Positions 25,798-33,937 of a DNA stretch of 64,000 nt are shown here, one piece after another (position 1 is the first letter of the stretch; each line of letters starts with the position of its first letter). The notes under the pieces are model-generated. The model worked only from the letters and a program-made list of their open reading frames with translations. It was not told where the DNA came from and searched no databases. A program made the position numbers and the translations under genes. The stretch comes from Lentisalinibacter salinarum. Its GTDB lineage: Bacteria > Pseudomonadota > Gammaproteobacteria > Steroidobacterales > Woeseiaceae. The stretch covers positions 496,001 to 560,000 of the forward strand of contig NZ_JAPDRH010000001.1 of NCBI RefSeq assembly GCF_040706555.1, read 5' to 3'.

Positions 25798-26960
25798 ATC
25801 CTGCGCGCGCAGTCGCCGCGGGGGTCGCCGCGCGGGCCACGGCAATGGCAATGGCCGTGCTGGCGCTGGCCGCCGGCTGCGGCGAACGGCAGGCGCCCGT
25901 CTTCCACGAGACGCCGCCCGAGCGGCTCAGCGAGTGGGGGCTCGTGCTGGCCGAAGGCGGTCGGCTGGTAACGAACGAGCGGGTGCTGCCCTACACCCTG
26001 AACACGCCGCTGTTCTCCGATTACGCGCAGAAACTGCGCACGGTGTGGATGCCGGAAGGGCGCTCGGCGCGCTACCGGGAGACCGGCGACTGGGACTTCC
26101 CGATGGGCACCGTACTCACCAAGACGTTCTACTATCCGGTCGCGGGGCCGGGCGTGGTCTACGCAGAGGCCGGGGGGCACCTTTTCGACGGCGCCGCGCT
26201 GACGCTGGACGCGGTGCGCCTGGTCGAAACCCGCTTGCTCGTGAAACAGGCCGACGGCTGGGAGGCCTACCCCTACGTCTGGAACGAAGCGCAGACGGAG
26301 GCGACGCTGCGTCCGGTGGGCGCCATGCTGGCGCTCCGCCTCGTTGCAGCCGACGGGCGCGAGCGGCCGTTCACCTACGTCGTGCCCGATGCCAACCAGT
26401 GCGGCGGCTGCCATCGGCCCGACCACACCAGCAAGGAACTCCGGCCCCTCGGGCCGAAGACCCGGCACCTGAACTCCGTCGGCGCGGATGGCGCGGGAGG
26501 CCCCGGCGGCCCCGGCGGCAATCAGCTCGCCGCCTGGACGGAGGCCGGCTATCTCACGGGCGCGCCGTCGGGGGCAGAGGCGCCGCGGCTCGCGCGCTGG
26601 GACGCCTCCGACGGAGGCGACGTCGCGGCTCGCGCCAGGGCCTACCTGGACGTCAACTGCGGCCATTGCCACAACCCCCGCGGTGCGGCGGACACCTCCG
26701 GCCTTTTCCTCGACATCGACACCGCCGACCCCCGGCGGCTCGGCCGCTGCAAGCCGCCCGTCGCGGCCGGGCGCGGCTCGGGCAACCGGCGCTACTCTAT
26801 CGTGCCCGGAGATCCGGACGCCTCGATACTCGTCTACCGCATGGAGACCGGCGATCCGGCCGCCGCCATGCCCGAACTCGGCCGCGCGCTCGTACACGAG
26901 GAGGGCGTGGCCCTGATCCGCGAGTGGATCGCCGGCATGCGCGGCAAGTGCCGGACGTAG
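25794..26960 (+). CDS. Diheme c-type cytochrome lipoprotein (SO2930/HNE_0200 family)
   Basis: 388 aa. Lipobox LAAGC with Cys29 predicts a lipid-anchored exported protein. Two heme-binding motifs are present, CGGCH at residues 203-207 and CGHCH at 289-293; likely distal Met ligands lie in the C-terminal part. The N-terminal 200 residues (LSEWGLVL..., LPYTLNTPLFSDYA) are conserved in this family but have no assigned activity. Translation is coupled to the beta-helix gene. It probably moves electrons in a periplasmic or surface oxidation acting on whatever the beta-helix protein binds; that is inference. Confidence 0.85.
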   Translation: MNPARAVAAGVAARATAMAMAVLALAAGCGERQAPVFHETPPERLSEWGLVLAEGGRLVTNERVLPYTLNTPLFSDYAQKLRTVWMPEGRSARYRETGDWDFPMGTVLTKTFYYPVAGPGVVYAEAGGHLFDGAALTLDAVRLVETRLLVKQADGWEAYPYVWNEAQTEATLRPVGAMLALRLVAADGRERPFTYVVPDANQCGGCHRPDHTSKELRPLGPKTRHLNSVGADGAGGPGGPGGNQLAAWTEAGYLTGAPSGAEAPRLARWDASDGGDVAARARAYLDVNCGHCHNPRGAADTSGLFLDIDTADPRRLGRCKPPVAAGRGSGNRRYSIVPGDPDASILVYRMETGDPAAAMPELGRALVHEEGVALIREWIAGMRGKCRT

Positions 26961-26972
26961 CGGGACAGGACA

Positions 26973-27767
26973 CTAGCCGGGCAGCGCGACGAAGTAGCCC
27001 TCTGATTCGACCACCCGGACGGCCGTGCCGTAAAGCTCGCTGAGCCGTGCCGCGGTGAGCAGCTCCCGTTTCGGCCCTTTCGCGGCCACTCGCCCGGCCT
27101 TCAGCAGTATCACCCGGTCGATCTCGGGGGGGATCTCGTTCACGTGATGGGTGACCAGCACAATGGTCGTGCCCGCCCGGATCAGTGCGCGGATGCGGCC
27201 GAGGAAGGAGAACGCCGCCGCGGGATCCAGGCCGGCCGTGGGCTCGTCGAGGATCAGTGCCTCCGGACGATGGACGAGTGCGCGGGCCAGCAGGCAGCGG
27301 CGCTGCTGGCCGGTGGAGAGCGAGCGGAAAGGCCGCTCCTCGAGTCCCGTGAGCCCGAGTTCGGCCGTCACTTCCCGGGCGCGCGCGAGGTGCTCCGGGC
27401 CCGGCTCGAAGGGAACGCCCGCGAGTCCCTGGCTGCCCGCGAAGCCGGACAGGACGGCGGTCGCGAGTGGCACGCGGTCCATGTAGTCGTGCTGCAGATC
27501 ATGGGAGACCAGTCCCAGCCGCTTGCGCAGGTCGCTCACCACCTGCAGGCCCTGGCCCAGCACGCGTACTGCGGGGTCGTCCCGCGCCTCCGGGTAGAGC
27601 TCGCGGCTGACCAGCTTCAGGAGCGTGGTCTTGCCGGCCCCGTTCGGTCCGAGTATCGCGGTGTGCTGCCCGCACTCGATGACGAGATCCAGGCCGTCGA
27701 ACACCCGTGTGTCTCCCCGCCAGACGACGGCGTCGCGGATCTCGATCAGGGGCGGTCGCGGCGGCAT
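26973..27767 (-). CDS. ABC transporter ATP-binding protein without adjacent permease
   Basis: 264 aa single ABC domain. Walker A GPNGAGKTT near residues 37-45, signature LSTGQQRR near 144-151, Walker B ALILDEPTAGLD near 164-175 and switch His in VLVTHHVNEIP near 199-209. It resembles the stand-alone ModF/YlmA-type ATPases rather than a classical importer component, since no permease or binding protein flanks it. ATG 27767 is chosen because the longer frame reads through the CGTATC repeat and encodes an artificial Arg-Ile run. It converges tightly (12 bases) with the cytochrome gene. Confidence 0.82.
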   Translation of the reverse strand: MPPRPPLIEIRDAVVWRGDTRVFDGLDLVIECGQHTAILGPNGAGKTTLLKLVSRELYPEARDDPAVRVLGQGLQVVSDLRKRLGLVSHDLQHDYMDRVPLATAVLSGFAGSQGLAGVPFEPGPEHLARAREVTAELGLTGLEERPFRSLSTGQQRRCLLARALVHRPEALILDEPTAGLDPAAAFSFLGRIRALIRAGTTIVLVTHHVNEIPPEIDRVILLKAGRVAAKGPKRELLTAARLSELYGTAVRVVESEGYFVALPG

Positions 27768-27870
27768 CGCCGGAGCATGCCCGGCAGGGTGCAGGCGGTC
27801 AAACCGTCGCGCAGCGCCGTTGACGCGCCTCCGGGGCCTGCCCGCGAGTGCACGAGTGCAGTATGGTAGC

Positions 27871-27900
27871 CGTATCCGTATCCGTATCCGTATCCGTATC
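27871..27900. repeat. Hexanucleotide tandem repeat (CGTATC)5
   Basis: Five exact tandem copies of CGTATC lie between the divergent ABC ATPase (start 27767) and lipocalin-like gene (start 27916), 15 bases before the latter's ATG and directly before its CGGAGAGG ribosome-binding site. Copy-number change would alter leader length without changing a reading frame, so any effect would be on expression. Confidence 0.9.
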
Positions 27901-27915
27901 CGGAGAGGCACCGCC

Positions 27916-28362
27916 ATGACGATCGCCAAGAATCTGCCCGGCTTCCTGCGGCACCAGGGTTTCTGGGACGGGGAGTACCGTCACCTGGACGCGCGGGGCA
28001 GGATCGTCGAACGTCACCACTCCACCGTCGAGGTGCGCTTCCCGAAGGACGGCCCGTGGGACTACGTGCAGAAGAACCGCTGGGTATGGCCGGACGGGCG
28101 CTCGAAATACGCGGAACTGCCGGGCACCTATCGGGACGGCAGGGTCCACTTCGACAACGACATCCTCACCGGCGTCGCCTGGCAGGGCGCGCCGAATATC
28201 GTGCTGCTCACGTGGACCCGTCACGAGAATCCGGGCATGGAGTTGTTCGAGATGATCGTGATCAACGAGTACGACGACCGCCGGTCGCGCACGTGGCACT
28301 GGCTGGAAGAGGGGGTCTGCGTGCGCAGGACGCTGATAGACGAGATCAAGGTCGGCCCGTAG
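27916..28362 (+). CDS. Small lipocalin-like (DUF3598-type) protein, function unknown
   Basis: 148 aa, no signal peptide or membrane segment. Regularly spaced beta-strands with aromatic and charged residues (GFWDGEYRHLD, DYVQKNRWVWPDG, YRDGRVHFDND, VLLTWTRHENPG) suggest a lipocalin or fatty-acid-binding-type barrel; I associate it with DUF3598-like proteins, tentatively. It would bind a small hydrophobic ligand. ATG 27916 follows GGAGAGG. An SDR reductase starts 28 bases downstream and may be co-transcribed, which would fit a carrier/reductase partnership. Confidence 0.6.
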   Translation: MTIAKNLPGFLRHQGFWDGEYRHLDARGRIVERHHSTVEVRFPKDGPWDYVQKNRWVWPDGRSKYAELPGTYRDGRVHFDNDILTGVAWQGAPNIVLLTWTRHENPGMELFEMIVINEYDDRRSRTWHWLEEGVCVRRTLIDEIKVGP

Positions 28363-28390
28363 TCCGTCCGCCGAACACAGGGAGAGAGTC

Positions 28391-29431
28391 ATGAGTCCCG
28401 AGAACAGCGACAGAACCATACTGGTGACCGGCGCGTCCGGTTTCATTGCCATGCACTGCATCCTGCAGCTGCTGCGGGAGGGCTTCCGGGTGCGTGGCAC
28501 GTTGCGCTCGCCGTCCCGGGAGACGTTGCTGCGCGCCACCTTCGCGAAGCACGTCGACGCGGACGACCGGCTGTCTTTCTTCACGGCGAACCTTACGGAC
28601 GACGAGGGCTGGCGCGAGGCCATCGAGGGCTGCGACGCGGTCCTGCACGTGGCCTCGCCGCTGCCGCGCACGCCGCCGAAACACGAGGACGACCTCATCG
28701 TGCCGGCGCGCGAAGGCGTGCTGCGCGTGCTGCGCTTCTCGTCCGAGCTGGGCGTCCGGCGCGTGGTGATGACCTCGTCGGTGGCCGCCGTGCTCTACGG
28801 CCACGAGCGCGACGGCAGCAAGGTCTACGACGAGTCCAGCTGGAGCATCCCGGAGAAGACCGCCGGCGCCTACGAGAAGTCCAAGACGCTGGCCGAGCGT
28901 GCCGCCTGGGAGTTCATGGAATCGCTGCCGCACGACAGCACGCTGGAGCTGGTCACGCTCAACCCGGGCCTGGTCCTGGGCCCCATCCTGGACGAGGACT
29001 ACGGCACCAGCGGCGAAGCCGTGCGCAAGCTCATGCGCCGCGATCTCCCCGGCTGCCCGCCCATCGGCTATGCGCCGGTGGACGTGCGTGACGTCGCGGA
29101 CGCGCATCTGCGCGCGATGGACGTGCAGGAGGCCGCCGGCCAGCGCTTCATCCTGGCCATCGACCACGCCTGGTTCGGCGAGATCGCGGACATACTGGAC
29201 GAACACCTGCGCGAGAGGGGCTACCGCATCCCCACCCGCAGGCTGCCCGGCTTCGTGCTGCGTCTCGCCGCACTGTTCGACAAGACCACGCGGTTGGTGG
29301 TCCCCGAGATCGGCCTGCGTATGGACATCTCGAACGAACGCGCGAAGCGGGTCCTCGGCTGGCAGCCGCGCTCGCTCCGGACCATGGTGAAGGACATGGC
29401 CGACAGCATGATCGAGTTCGGCGTCGCCTGA
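28391..29431 (+). CDS. NAD(P)-dependent extended SDR (dihydroflavonol-4-reductase-like aldehyde/ketone reductase)
   Basis: 346 aa. Rossmann motif TGASGFIAMH near residues 15-24 (the third Gly of GxxGxxG is Ala), the NADP-preferring Arg in RVRGTLRSPSRE near 35-46, VASPL near 91, SSVAAV near 127 and the catalytic YxxxK in AYEKSK near 159-164. Typical of reductases acting on aldehydes or ketones such as DFR-like and methylglyoxal reductase-like enzymes. GGAGAGAG precedes the ATG. A GAGGGC-ATCG-GCCCTC hairpin overlaps the stop (29430-29445). Confidence 0.85.
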   Translation: MSPENSDRTILVTGASGFIAMHCILQLLREGFRVRGTLRSPSRETLLRATFAKHVDADDRLSFFTANLTDDEGWREAIEGCDAVLHVASPLPRTPPKHEDDLIVPAREGVLRVLRFSSELGVRRVVMTSSVAAVLYGHERDGSKVYDESSWSIPEKTAGAYEKSKTLAERAAWEFMESLPHDSTLELVTLNPGLVLGPILDEDYGTSGEAVRKLMRRDLPGCPPIGYAPVDVRDVADAHLRAMDVQEAAGQRFILAIDHAWFGEIADILDEHLRERGYRIPTRRLPGFVLRLAALFDKTTRLVVPEIGLRMDISNERAKRVLGWQPRSLRTMVKDMADSMIEFGVA

Positions 29432-29458
29432 GGGCATCGGCCCTCGTAAGCCGGAGCC

Positions 29459-30292
29459 TCAGCCCTTGTGGGCCAGCTCGTAGCGCTTCACCAGTTCGCT
29501 GTTGTCATGCTGCCAGGGATGGAAGTCCCGGCGCAGGAACGAAAGCCAGGCCGGCACGATGCGCCGGAGCGTGCCGGGCCGGCCGAACAGGAACTGAAAG
29601 CCGTCCCACCAGGTGCGCCAGCGCCATAGCTGACCGTCGCGCTTCAGCATGATGCGCGCGTTGCGGAAGGTGTCCTTCAGGAAGAAGACGCTGGACATCA
29701 CCAGCGCGTGCCGGCGTTCCTTCACCGTGCCGCCCACCAGTTCGTGGACGTCGAAGGCGACGGCCTTGTGCTCCGTCTCCTCCACCGCGTGCCAGCGCCA
29801 GAGTTCGGCGATCTCCGGGTCGGCACCGGTCAGCACGTCGTCGTGGGAGAGGAGGTCGTGGGCCATGATGGCGGTCAGGTGCTCGTTGGCCACCGTGCCG
29901 GCCAGCAGGCGCCGCTCGTTGAAGTGGCCCTTCGCCCATGCGATGCGCCGCCGGACCGGGCCCTCGAACTCCTCCAGATCGTAGCCGCGCGCCTCGCACA
30001 GCGCCTCGTTATAGCGCTGGTGCTCGCGGCGGTGGACGGACTCCTGACCCTGGAAGGCCCGCACCTCGGCACGCAGATCGTCGTCCTCGACGCGGTCCGA
30101 CCAGGCCCGCACGCTGTCGATGAAGAACTTCTCGCCGAGGGGGAAGAGCATCGACATGGCGTTGAACCAGGCCGTGCGGAAGGCGCTGCCGCCGTGCCAG
30201 TCTCCCGCCAGAGCATCCTTCAGCTCGAAGCGCCGCTGGCGGGGGCGGAAGCCGCCCTCCGGTCCGTGGTAGGTGTCGCGGAGCAGGGTCAT
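29459..30292 (-). CDS. Predicted metal-dependent hydrolase (PF10118-type, ferritin-like)
   Basis: 277 aa helical cytoplasmic protein. Repeated Glu/His pairs typical of a di-metal helical bundle are visible: GQESVHRREH near residues 80-89, NEHLTAIMAHD near 133-143 and HAVEETEHKAVAFDVHE near 166-182. The family is annotated as metal-dependent hydrolases, but the pattern is equally consistent with a ferritin-like di-iron oxygenase; the reaction is unknown. It converges with the SDR gene and its start lies about 110 bases from the small membrane protein. Confidence 0.78.
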   Translation of the reverse strand: MTLLRDTYHGPEGGFRPRQRRFELKDALAGDWHGGSAFRTAWFNAMSMLFPLGEKFFIDSVRAWSDRVEDDDLRAEVRAFQGQESVHRREHQRYNEALCEARGYDLEEFEGPVRRRIAWAKGHFNERRLLAGTVANEHLTAIMAHDLLSHDDVLTGADPEIAELWRWHAVEETEHKAVAFDVHELVGGTVKERRHALVMSSVFFLKDTFRNARIMLKRDGQLWRWRTWWDGFQFLFGRPGTLRRIVPAWLSFLRRDFHPWQHDNSELVKRYELAHKG

Positions 30293-30402
30293 GATGCGGT
30301 CCGATCGTCGGTTGCCTCAGGCCCCGATCTTACCCCGTCGCGGACGGCCGGCACAGGACGCAAGGTCCGTACGAGGGTTCCTCGGGTGCTAGCATGAACC
30401 CC

Positions 30403-30567
30403 ATGAGTACCGAACTGATTCTCGTCCTGATCTTCCTGGGCGCCGGCGCGATCTACCTGGTGATGTACATCCGCCAGATGATGCGGCGCAGCGAGGCGCA
30501 GTGGCAGGCCGCGGACAAGGACAAGCTGCGCACCTGGGACGACGAAGAGGACGAGGAACGGGACTGA
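30403..30567 (+). CDS. Small single-pass membrane protein (54 aa)
   Basis: 54 aa: an N-terminal membrane helix (about residues 4-23) followed by a charged cytoplasmic tail ending in an acidic run (WDDEEDEERD). ATG 30394 is in frame and would add three residues, but a TAGCAT -10-like element at 30390-30395 overlaps it and places the predicted transcript start at or next to 30403. No homologous family is recognised. Its normal codon use, membrane helix and position just upstream of the PA2779/PA2778 pair argue for a real gene. Confidence 0.55.
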   Translation: MSTELILVLIFLGAGAIYLVMYIRQMMRRSEAQWQAADKDKLRTWDDEEDEERD

Positions 30568-30647
30568 GCCGGGCCGTTCCGGTGTTATCCTTGGGCCGTC
30601 TGCAACCAGGGGCGGTCGCGCTTGTCCGCCCTCACAGGAGAGAGCAT

Positions 30648-31031
30648 ATGATCAGTTCCGTTTTCTGCCGCTTCGTCACCGGTATCGTCGCCGCCGCCCT
30701 GCTGTCGTCCGGTTTCGCCGTCAGCGCTTCGGCCGGGGTGATCTCCACCGAGCAGGCCGCCGTGGTCGCGGAGCGTATGGAGCGTCTCGATCGCGTGTCT
30801 TCGTTCCTGGCCCGGCAGGACGTGGCTGCCGAACTGGAGCGATTCGGCGTCGATCCGGCCCTGGCCGCGAAGCGGGCCGCTGCCCTGTCCGATGCGGAAC
30901 TGGCGGAACTCGACGGACGCATCGCCGACGCGGCGGCCGGCGGTGACCTCCTCGCTGTCATCGGCATCGTTTTCGTGGTGCTGCTGATTCTGGAGCTCGT
31001 GGGCGTCACGAACGTCTTCAGCCGCATCTGA
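30648..31031 (+). CDS. PA2779 family protein (exported, C-terminal membrane helix)
   Basis: 127 aa. Signal peptide (about residues 1-29, ending SASAG), a short helical periplasmic domain with VISTEQAAVVAERMERLDRV, then a strongly hydrophobic helix near residues 102-122 and a tiny C-terminus. This is the layout of the conserved PA2779 family, which is regularly followed by a PA2778-type peptidase, as here (37-base gap). AGGAGAG supports the ATG; the longer open frame starts inside the upstream small gene. Function is not established; the membrane tail could be a sorting or cleavage signal for the partner peptidase. Confidence 0.82.
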   Translation: MISSVFCRFVTGIVAAALLSSGFAVSASAGVISTEQAAVVAERMERLDRVSSFLARQDVAAELERFGVDPALAAKRAAALSDAELAELDGRIADAAAGGDLLAVIGIVFVVLLILELVGVTNVFSRI

Positions 31032-31068
31032 GGGAGACGCTCTGAGGCAATCCAGGCGCCGGGCGCCG

Positions 31069-32004
31069 ATGCGCCGGCTGCAGCGGCTTGCAGTCTGCGT
31101 GGGCGTCCTGGCGCTCGGGGGGTGCGCCGCACCCGGCGTGCCGGTGGCCGACATGACGTCGGCGCCGCTCGAACTCGAGGACACGCCGTTCTTCCCCCAG
31201 GAGCGCTACCAGTGCGGTCCCGCCGCACTGGCCACCGTGCTGTCCGCCTCCGGCGTGGCAGTGGCGCCGGAGGCGCTGGTGGACGAGGTCTTTCTGCCCG
31301 GCAGGCAGGGTTCGCTGCAGGCGGAGCTGATCGCGGCCGCCCGTCGCCGCGGCCGCGTGCCCTACCGGCTGCCTCCGTCCCAGGAGGCCCTGGCCGCCGA
31401 ACTCGCCGCGGGACGGCCCGTGCTCGTGCTGCAGAACCTCGGCGTCAGCGCCATTCCGCGCTGGCACTATGCCGTCGTCGTGGGCATGGATCCCGTGCGC
31501 GATGCCTACGTGCTGCGTTCGGGCACGGAGCGGCGCCGCGTGACCGGCCGCGGGGTGTTCCTGCGCACCTGGTCGCGCAGCGGGAACTGGGGACTGGTCA
31601 TGCTGGGTGCCGGCGAACTGCCCGCCGGCGAAGACCCGGGAGGCTATCTGCGCGCCCTGGCCGCCGTGGAGGCGACGGGCAGCCTCGCGCTGGCCCGGGC
31701 CGGCTACCGGGCCGCCCTCGGACGCTGGCCCGGCAATCGCCTTGCCCGCCTCGGTCTCGGCAATATCGCTCTGGCAGAGGGGCAGCCGGAGGCGGCGGCA
31801 TCGCACTACCGGGCACTGCTCGATGGCGATCCCGACGACCTGGTCGCCCTGAACAATCTCGGGGAGGCGCTGGGCCGTGCCGGCAGGCCGGCAGAGGCGC
31901 TGCGATACGTAGAGCGGGCGCTGGCGGCAGCTCCGGCCGACCACCCGTTGCGGCCGCTGCTGGAGCAGACCCGGCGCGAACTGGCGCGCGCCGTTAAGGA
32001 CTGA
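31069..32004 (+). CDS. PA2778 family C39-like cysteine peptidase lipoprotein with TPR repeats
   Basis: 311 aa. Lipobox LGGC with Cys19, then a papain-fold C39-like domain: Cys in RYQCGPAALATVL near 48-60 and His in PRWHYAVVVGMDP near 134-146 are the expected catalytic pair. The C-terminal third (about 205-300) is a TPR superhelix (GYRAALGRWPGNRLARLGLG; LVALNNLGEALGRAG). It should be a periplasmic, lipid-anchored peptidase whose TPRs hold a substrate. Together with the PA2779-type membrane protein it forms a widely conserved but unexplained pair. Confidence 0.85.
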   Translation: MRRLQRLAVCVGVLALGGCAAPGVPVADMTSAPLELEDTPFFPQERYQCGPAALATVLSASGVAVAPEALVDEVFLPGRQGSLQAELIAAARRRGRVPYRLPPSQEALAAELAAGRPVLVLQNLGVSAIPRWHYAVVVGMDPVRDAYVLRSGTERRRVTGRGVFLRTWSRSGNWGLVMLGAGELPAGEDPGGYLRALAAVEATGSLALARAGYRAALGRWPGNRLARLGLGNIALAEGQPEAAASHYRALLDGDPDDLVALNNLGEALGRAGRPAEALRYVERALAAAPADHPLRPLLEQTRRELARAVKD

Positions 32005-32022
32005 GCGTCTTTCGGTGGTCGA

Positions 32023-33789
32023 TCAGTCTTTGCGGCGGTCGGCCCGGATCAGCGACTCGAGTTCCCGGGCGGCCTCCCGGGTGGTCTGCACCAGTTCGTC
32101 CATGTCGTGGGCAACGGCTTGCTGGCGGCGGAGCGTGGCCTCGTCGTGTTCGGCGAACATCTTCACGATGCGGGCCGCTTCCTGGTCACCGATGCCGTAG
32201 TCGCGCAACAGGTGCTCGCTCATCAACAGGCTGGAGTGCAGGGTCTCGCGGATGATCACCTGCACGCCGAGATCCATGAGTGCGTAGGCGTGCAGGCGGT
32301 TCCTGGCGCGCGCCAGGATCGTCACCTTCGGATAATGCTGGCGCACCCAGCGGGCGAGTTTAACGGACTTGTCCACGTCGCCGAACGCCAGCACGAAGAA
32401 GCGGGCGTGCTCTATCCCGGCCGCCTTCAGCAGGTCGGGCCGCGACGCGTCCCCGAAATGGACGACGTTGCCGAAACGCCTGACTGCGTCGAGCCGCTCC
32501 GGGCTGTTCTCCAGCGCGGTGAACGGGATGCCGCGCGAGCGCAGGATGCGGCCGACGATCTGTCCCACGCGGCCGAAGCCCGCGATGAGGATGTCGTTGT
32601 GCTGGGCCGGCATCCGGTCGTACTCCGGCTCCGGTACCGCGGGCGCGGTGCGCCGGCCCCAGGCCTCGTTGGCGATGTAGAGAAGGGGCGTCACCGCCAT
32701 GGACAGAATCACGGCCACGATCAGCAGTTCGGAGGTTGCACGATCGAGCACGCCGGCGGCTACGGCGGCCGTGAAGATGACGAACGCGAACTCGCCCCCC
32801 TGTGGCAGCACCAGCGACAGCGAGCGGGATTCGTTATTGCCCAGGCCGAACAGACGGGCGAGCGCGTAGATGACCGTCGCCTTGACCAGCAGGAGGGCGA
32901 CAACGAGACTGAAGACGTCTCCCGGGCGCGACGCGATCAACCCGAGATTGACCGACATGCCGACGGCGATGAAGAACAGCCCGAGCAGCAGCCCCTTGAA
33001 GGGCTCGATGTCGGCCTCGAGCTGGTGGCGATACTCGGAGTCGGCCAGCAGCATCCCGGCGACGAATGCTCCCAGTCCCATGGACAGGTCGGCCACCTCC
33101 ATCAGGGTGGCGGAGCCGATCACCACCAGCAGCGCCACGGCCGTAAACAGCTCCTCGATGCCGGTGCCTGCCACCCAGCGCAGCACCGGTCGCAGCAGGT
33201 AGCGGCCGCCGAATACCAGCGCCAGTAGTGCGGCGATGCCGAGCAGCCAGCGGCCCGCCCCGGTGCCGCCGTCCGGTGCGGTGGTGGCCAGCAGCGGGAC
33301 CGCGGCCAGGATCGGGATCACCGCGAGGTCCTGGAACAGCAGGATGGAGAACGCCGAGCGGCCGAAGCGGCTCGTCAGCTGCTGCTTCTCGGCCAGCAGC
33401 TGCAGCACGAAAGCCGTCGAGGAGAGGGCGAGGCCGCCGCCCGCGACCACGGCTGCCTCCGCGGGCATGCCGGCCGCCCAGGCCAGCCCGCCGATCACGG
33501 CGCCCGTCACCAGCACCTGCGCCGCACCCAGCCCGAATACCATGCGGCGCAATACCCAGAGCCGCGAGGGCTGCAGTTCGAGGCCGATCACGAACAGGAG
33601 GAATACGACCCCGAGCTCGGAGAAATGCAGGATATGGTCGACCTCGGAGATCAGGCCGAGGGCCCAGGGGCCGATCGCCAGCCCGCCCAGCAGGTAGCCG
33701 AGCACCGACCCGAAACCGAGTCGCTTCGCCACAGGCACCGCGATGACGGCCGTGATCAGGTAGACGAGCGCTTCGTGCAGGTACCCCAC
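32023..33789 (-). CDS. Kef-type monovalent cation:proton antiporter (CPA2) with TrkA-N domain
   Basis: About 588 aa. An N-terminal CPA2 domain of about twelve membrane helices (LVYLITAVIAVPVAKRLGFG near 8-27; the ion-path region LLFQDLAVIPIL near 149-160) is followed by a cytoplasmic RCK/TrkA-N domain with the nucleotide motif IAGFGRVGQIVGR near 408-420. It exports K+ (or Na+) in exchange for protons. I chose GTG 33789, which begins at the usual KefB/KefC N-terminus; an ATG at 33867 would add 26 Pro-rich residues unlike the family. No KefF/KefG-type ancillary gene is adjacent. Confidence 0.88.
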   Translation of the reverse strand: MGYLHEALVYLITAVIAVPVAKRLGFGSVLGYLLGGLAIGPWALGLISEVDHILHFSELGVVFLLFVIGLELQPSRLWVLRRMVFGLGAAQVLVTGAVIGGLAWAAGMPAEAAVVAGGGLALSSTAFVLQLLAEKQQLTSRFGRSAFSILLFQDLAVIPILAAVPLLATTAPDGGTGAGRWLLGIAALLALVFGGRYLLRPVLRWVAGTGIEELFTAVALLVVIGSATLMEVADLSMGLGAFVAGMLLADSEYRHQLEADIEPFKGLLLGLFFIAVGMSVNLGLIASRPGDVFSLVVALLLVKATVIYALARLFGLGNNESRSLSLVLPQGGEFAFVIFTAAVAAGVLDRATSELLIVAVILSMAVTPLLYIANEAWGRRTAPAVPEPEYDRMPAQHNDILIAGFGRVGQIVGRILRSRGIPFTALENSPERLDAVRRFGNVVHFGDASRPDLLKAAGIEHARFFVLAFGDVDKSVKLARWVRQHYPKVTILARARNRLHAYALMDLGVQVIIRETLHSSLLMSEHLLRDYGIGDQEAARIVKMFAEHDEATLRRQQAVAHDMDELVQTTREAARELESLIRADRRKD

Positions 33790-33925
33790 GTTCTTCTTTT
33801 CCCGGGCGGCCGGCGGTGGCGGTAGTGTGTCATCCGGCCCCGCGAGCGGCAACAGACCCGACGACACGCGCCGTCGGAAAACGCTGACAGTCGCCCGGAA
33901 CGAGCCGCGACGGCGCGTTTTTGTT

Positions 33926-33931
33926 TACACT
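33926..33931 (+). promoter_or_regulatory. -10 box positioned for a leaderless transcript (dienelactone-hydrolase gene)
   Basis: TACACT ends six bases before ATG 33938, so transcription would begin at the A of the start codon. There is no Shine-Dalgarno between them. No good -35 lies 16-18 bases upstream. Confidence 0.45.
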
Positions 33932-33937
33932 TCGGCC

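Noticed and set aside
27871..27900. CRISPR-like or satellite array
   Set aside because: The unit is only six bases with no spacers; it is a simple tandem repeat.
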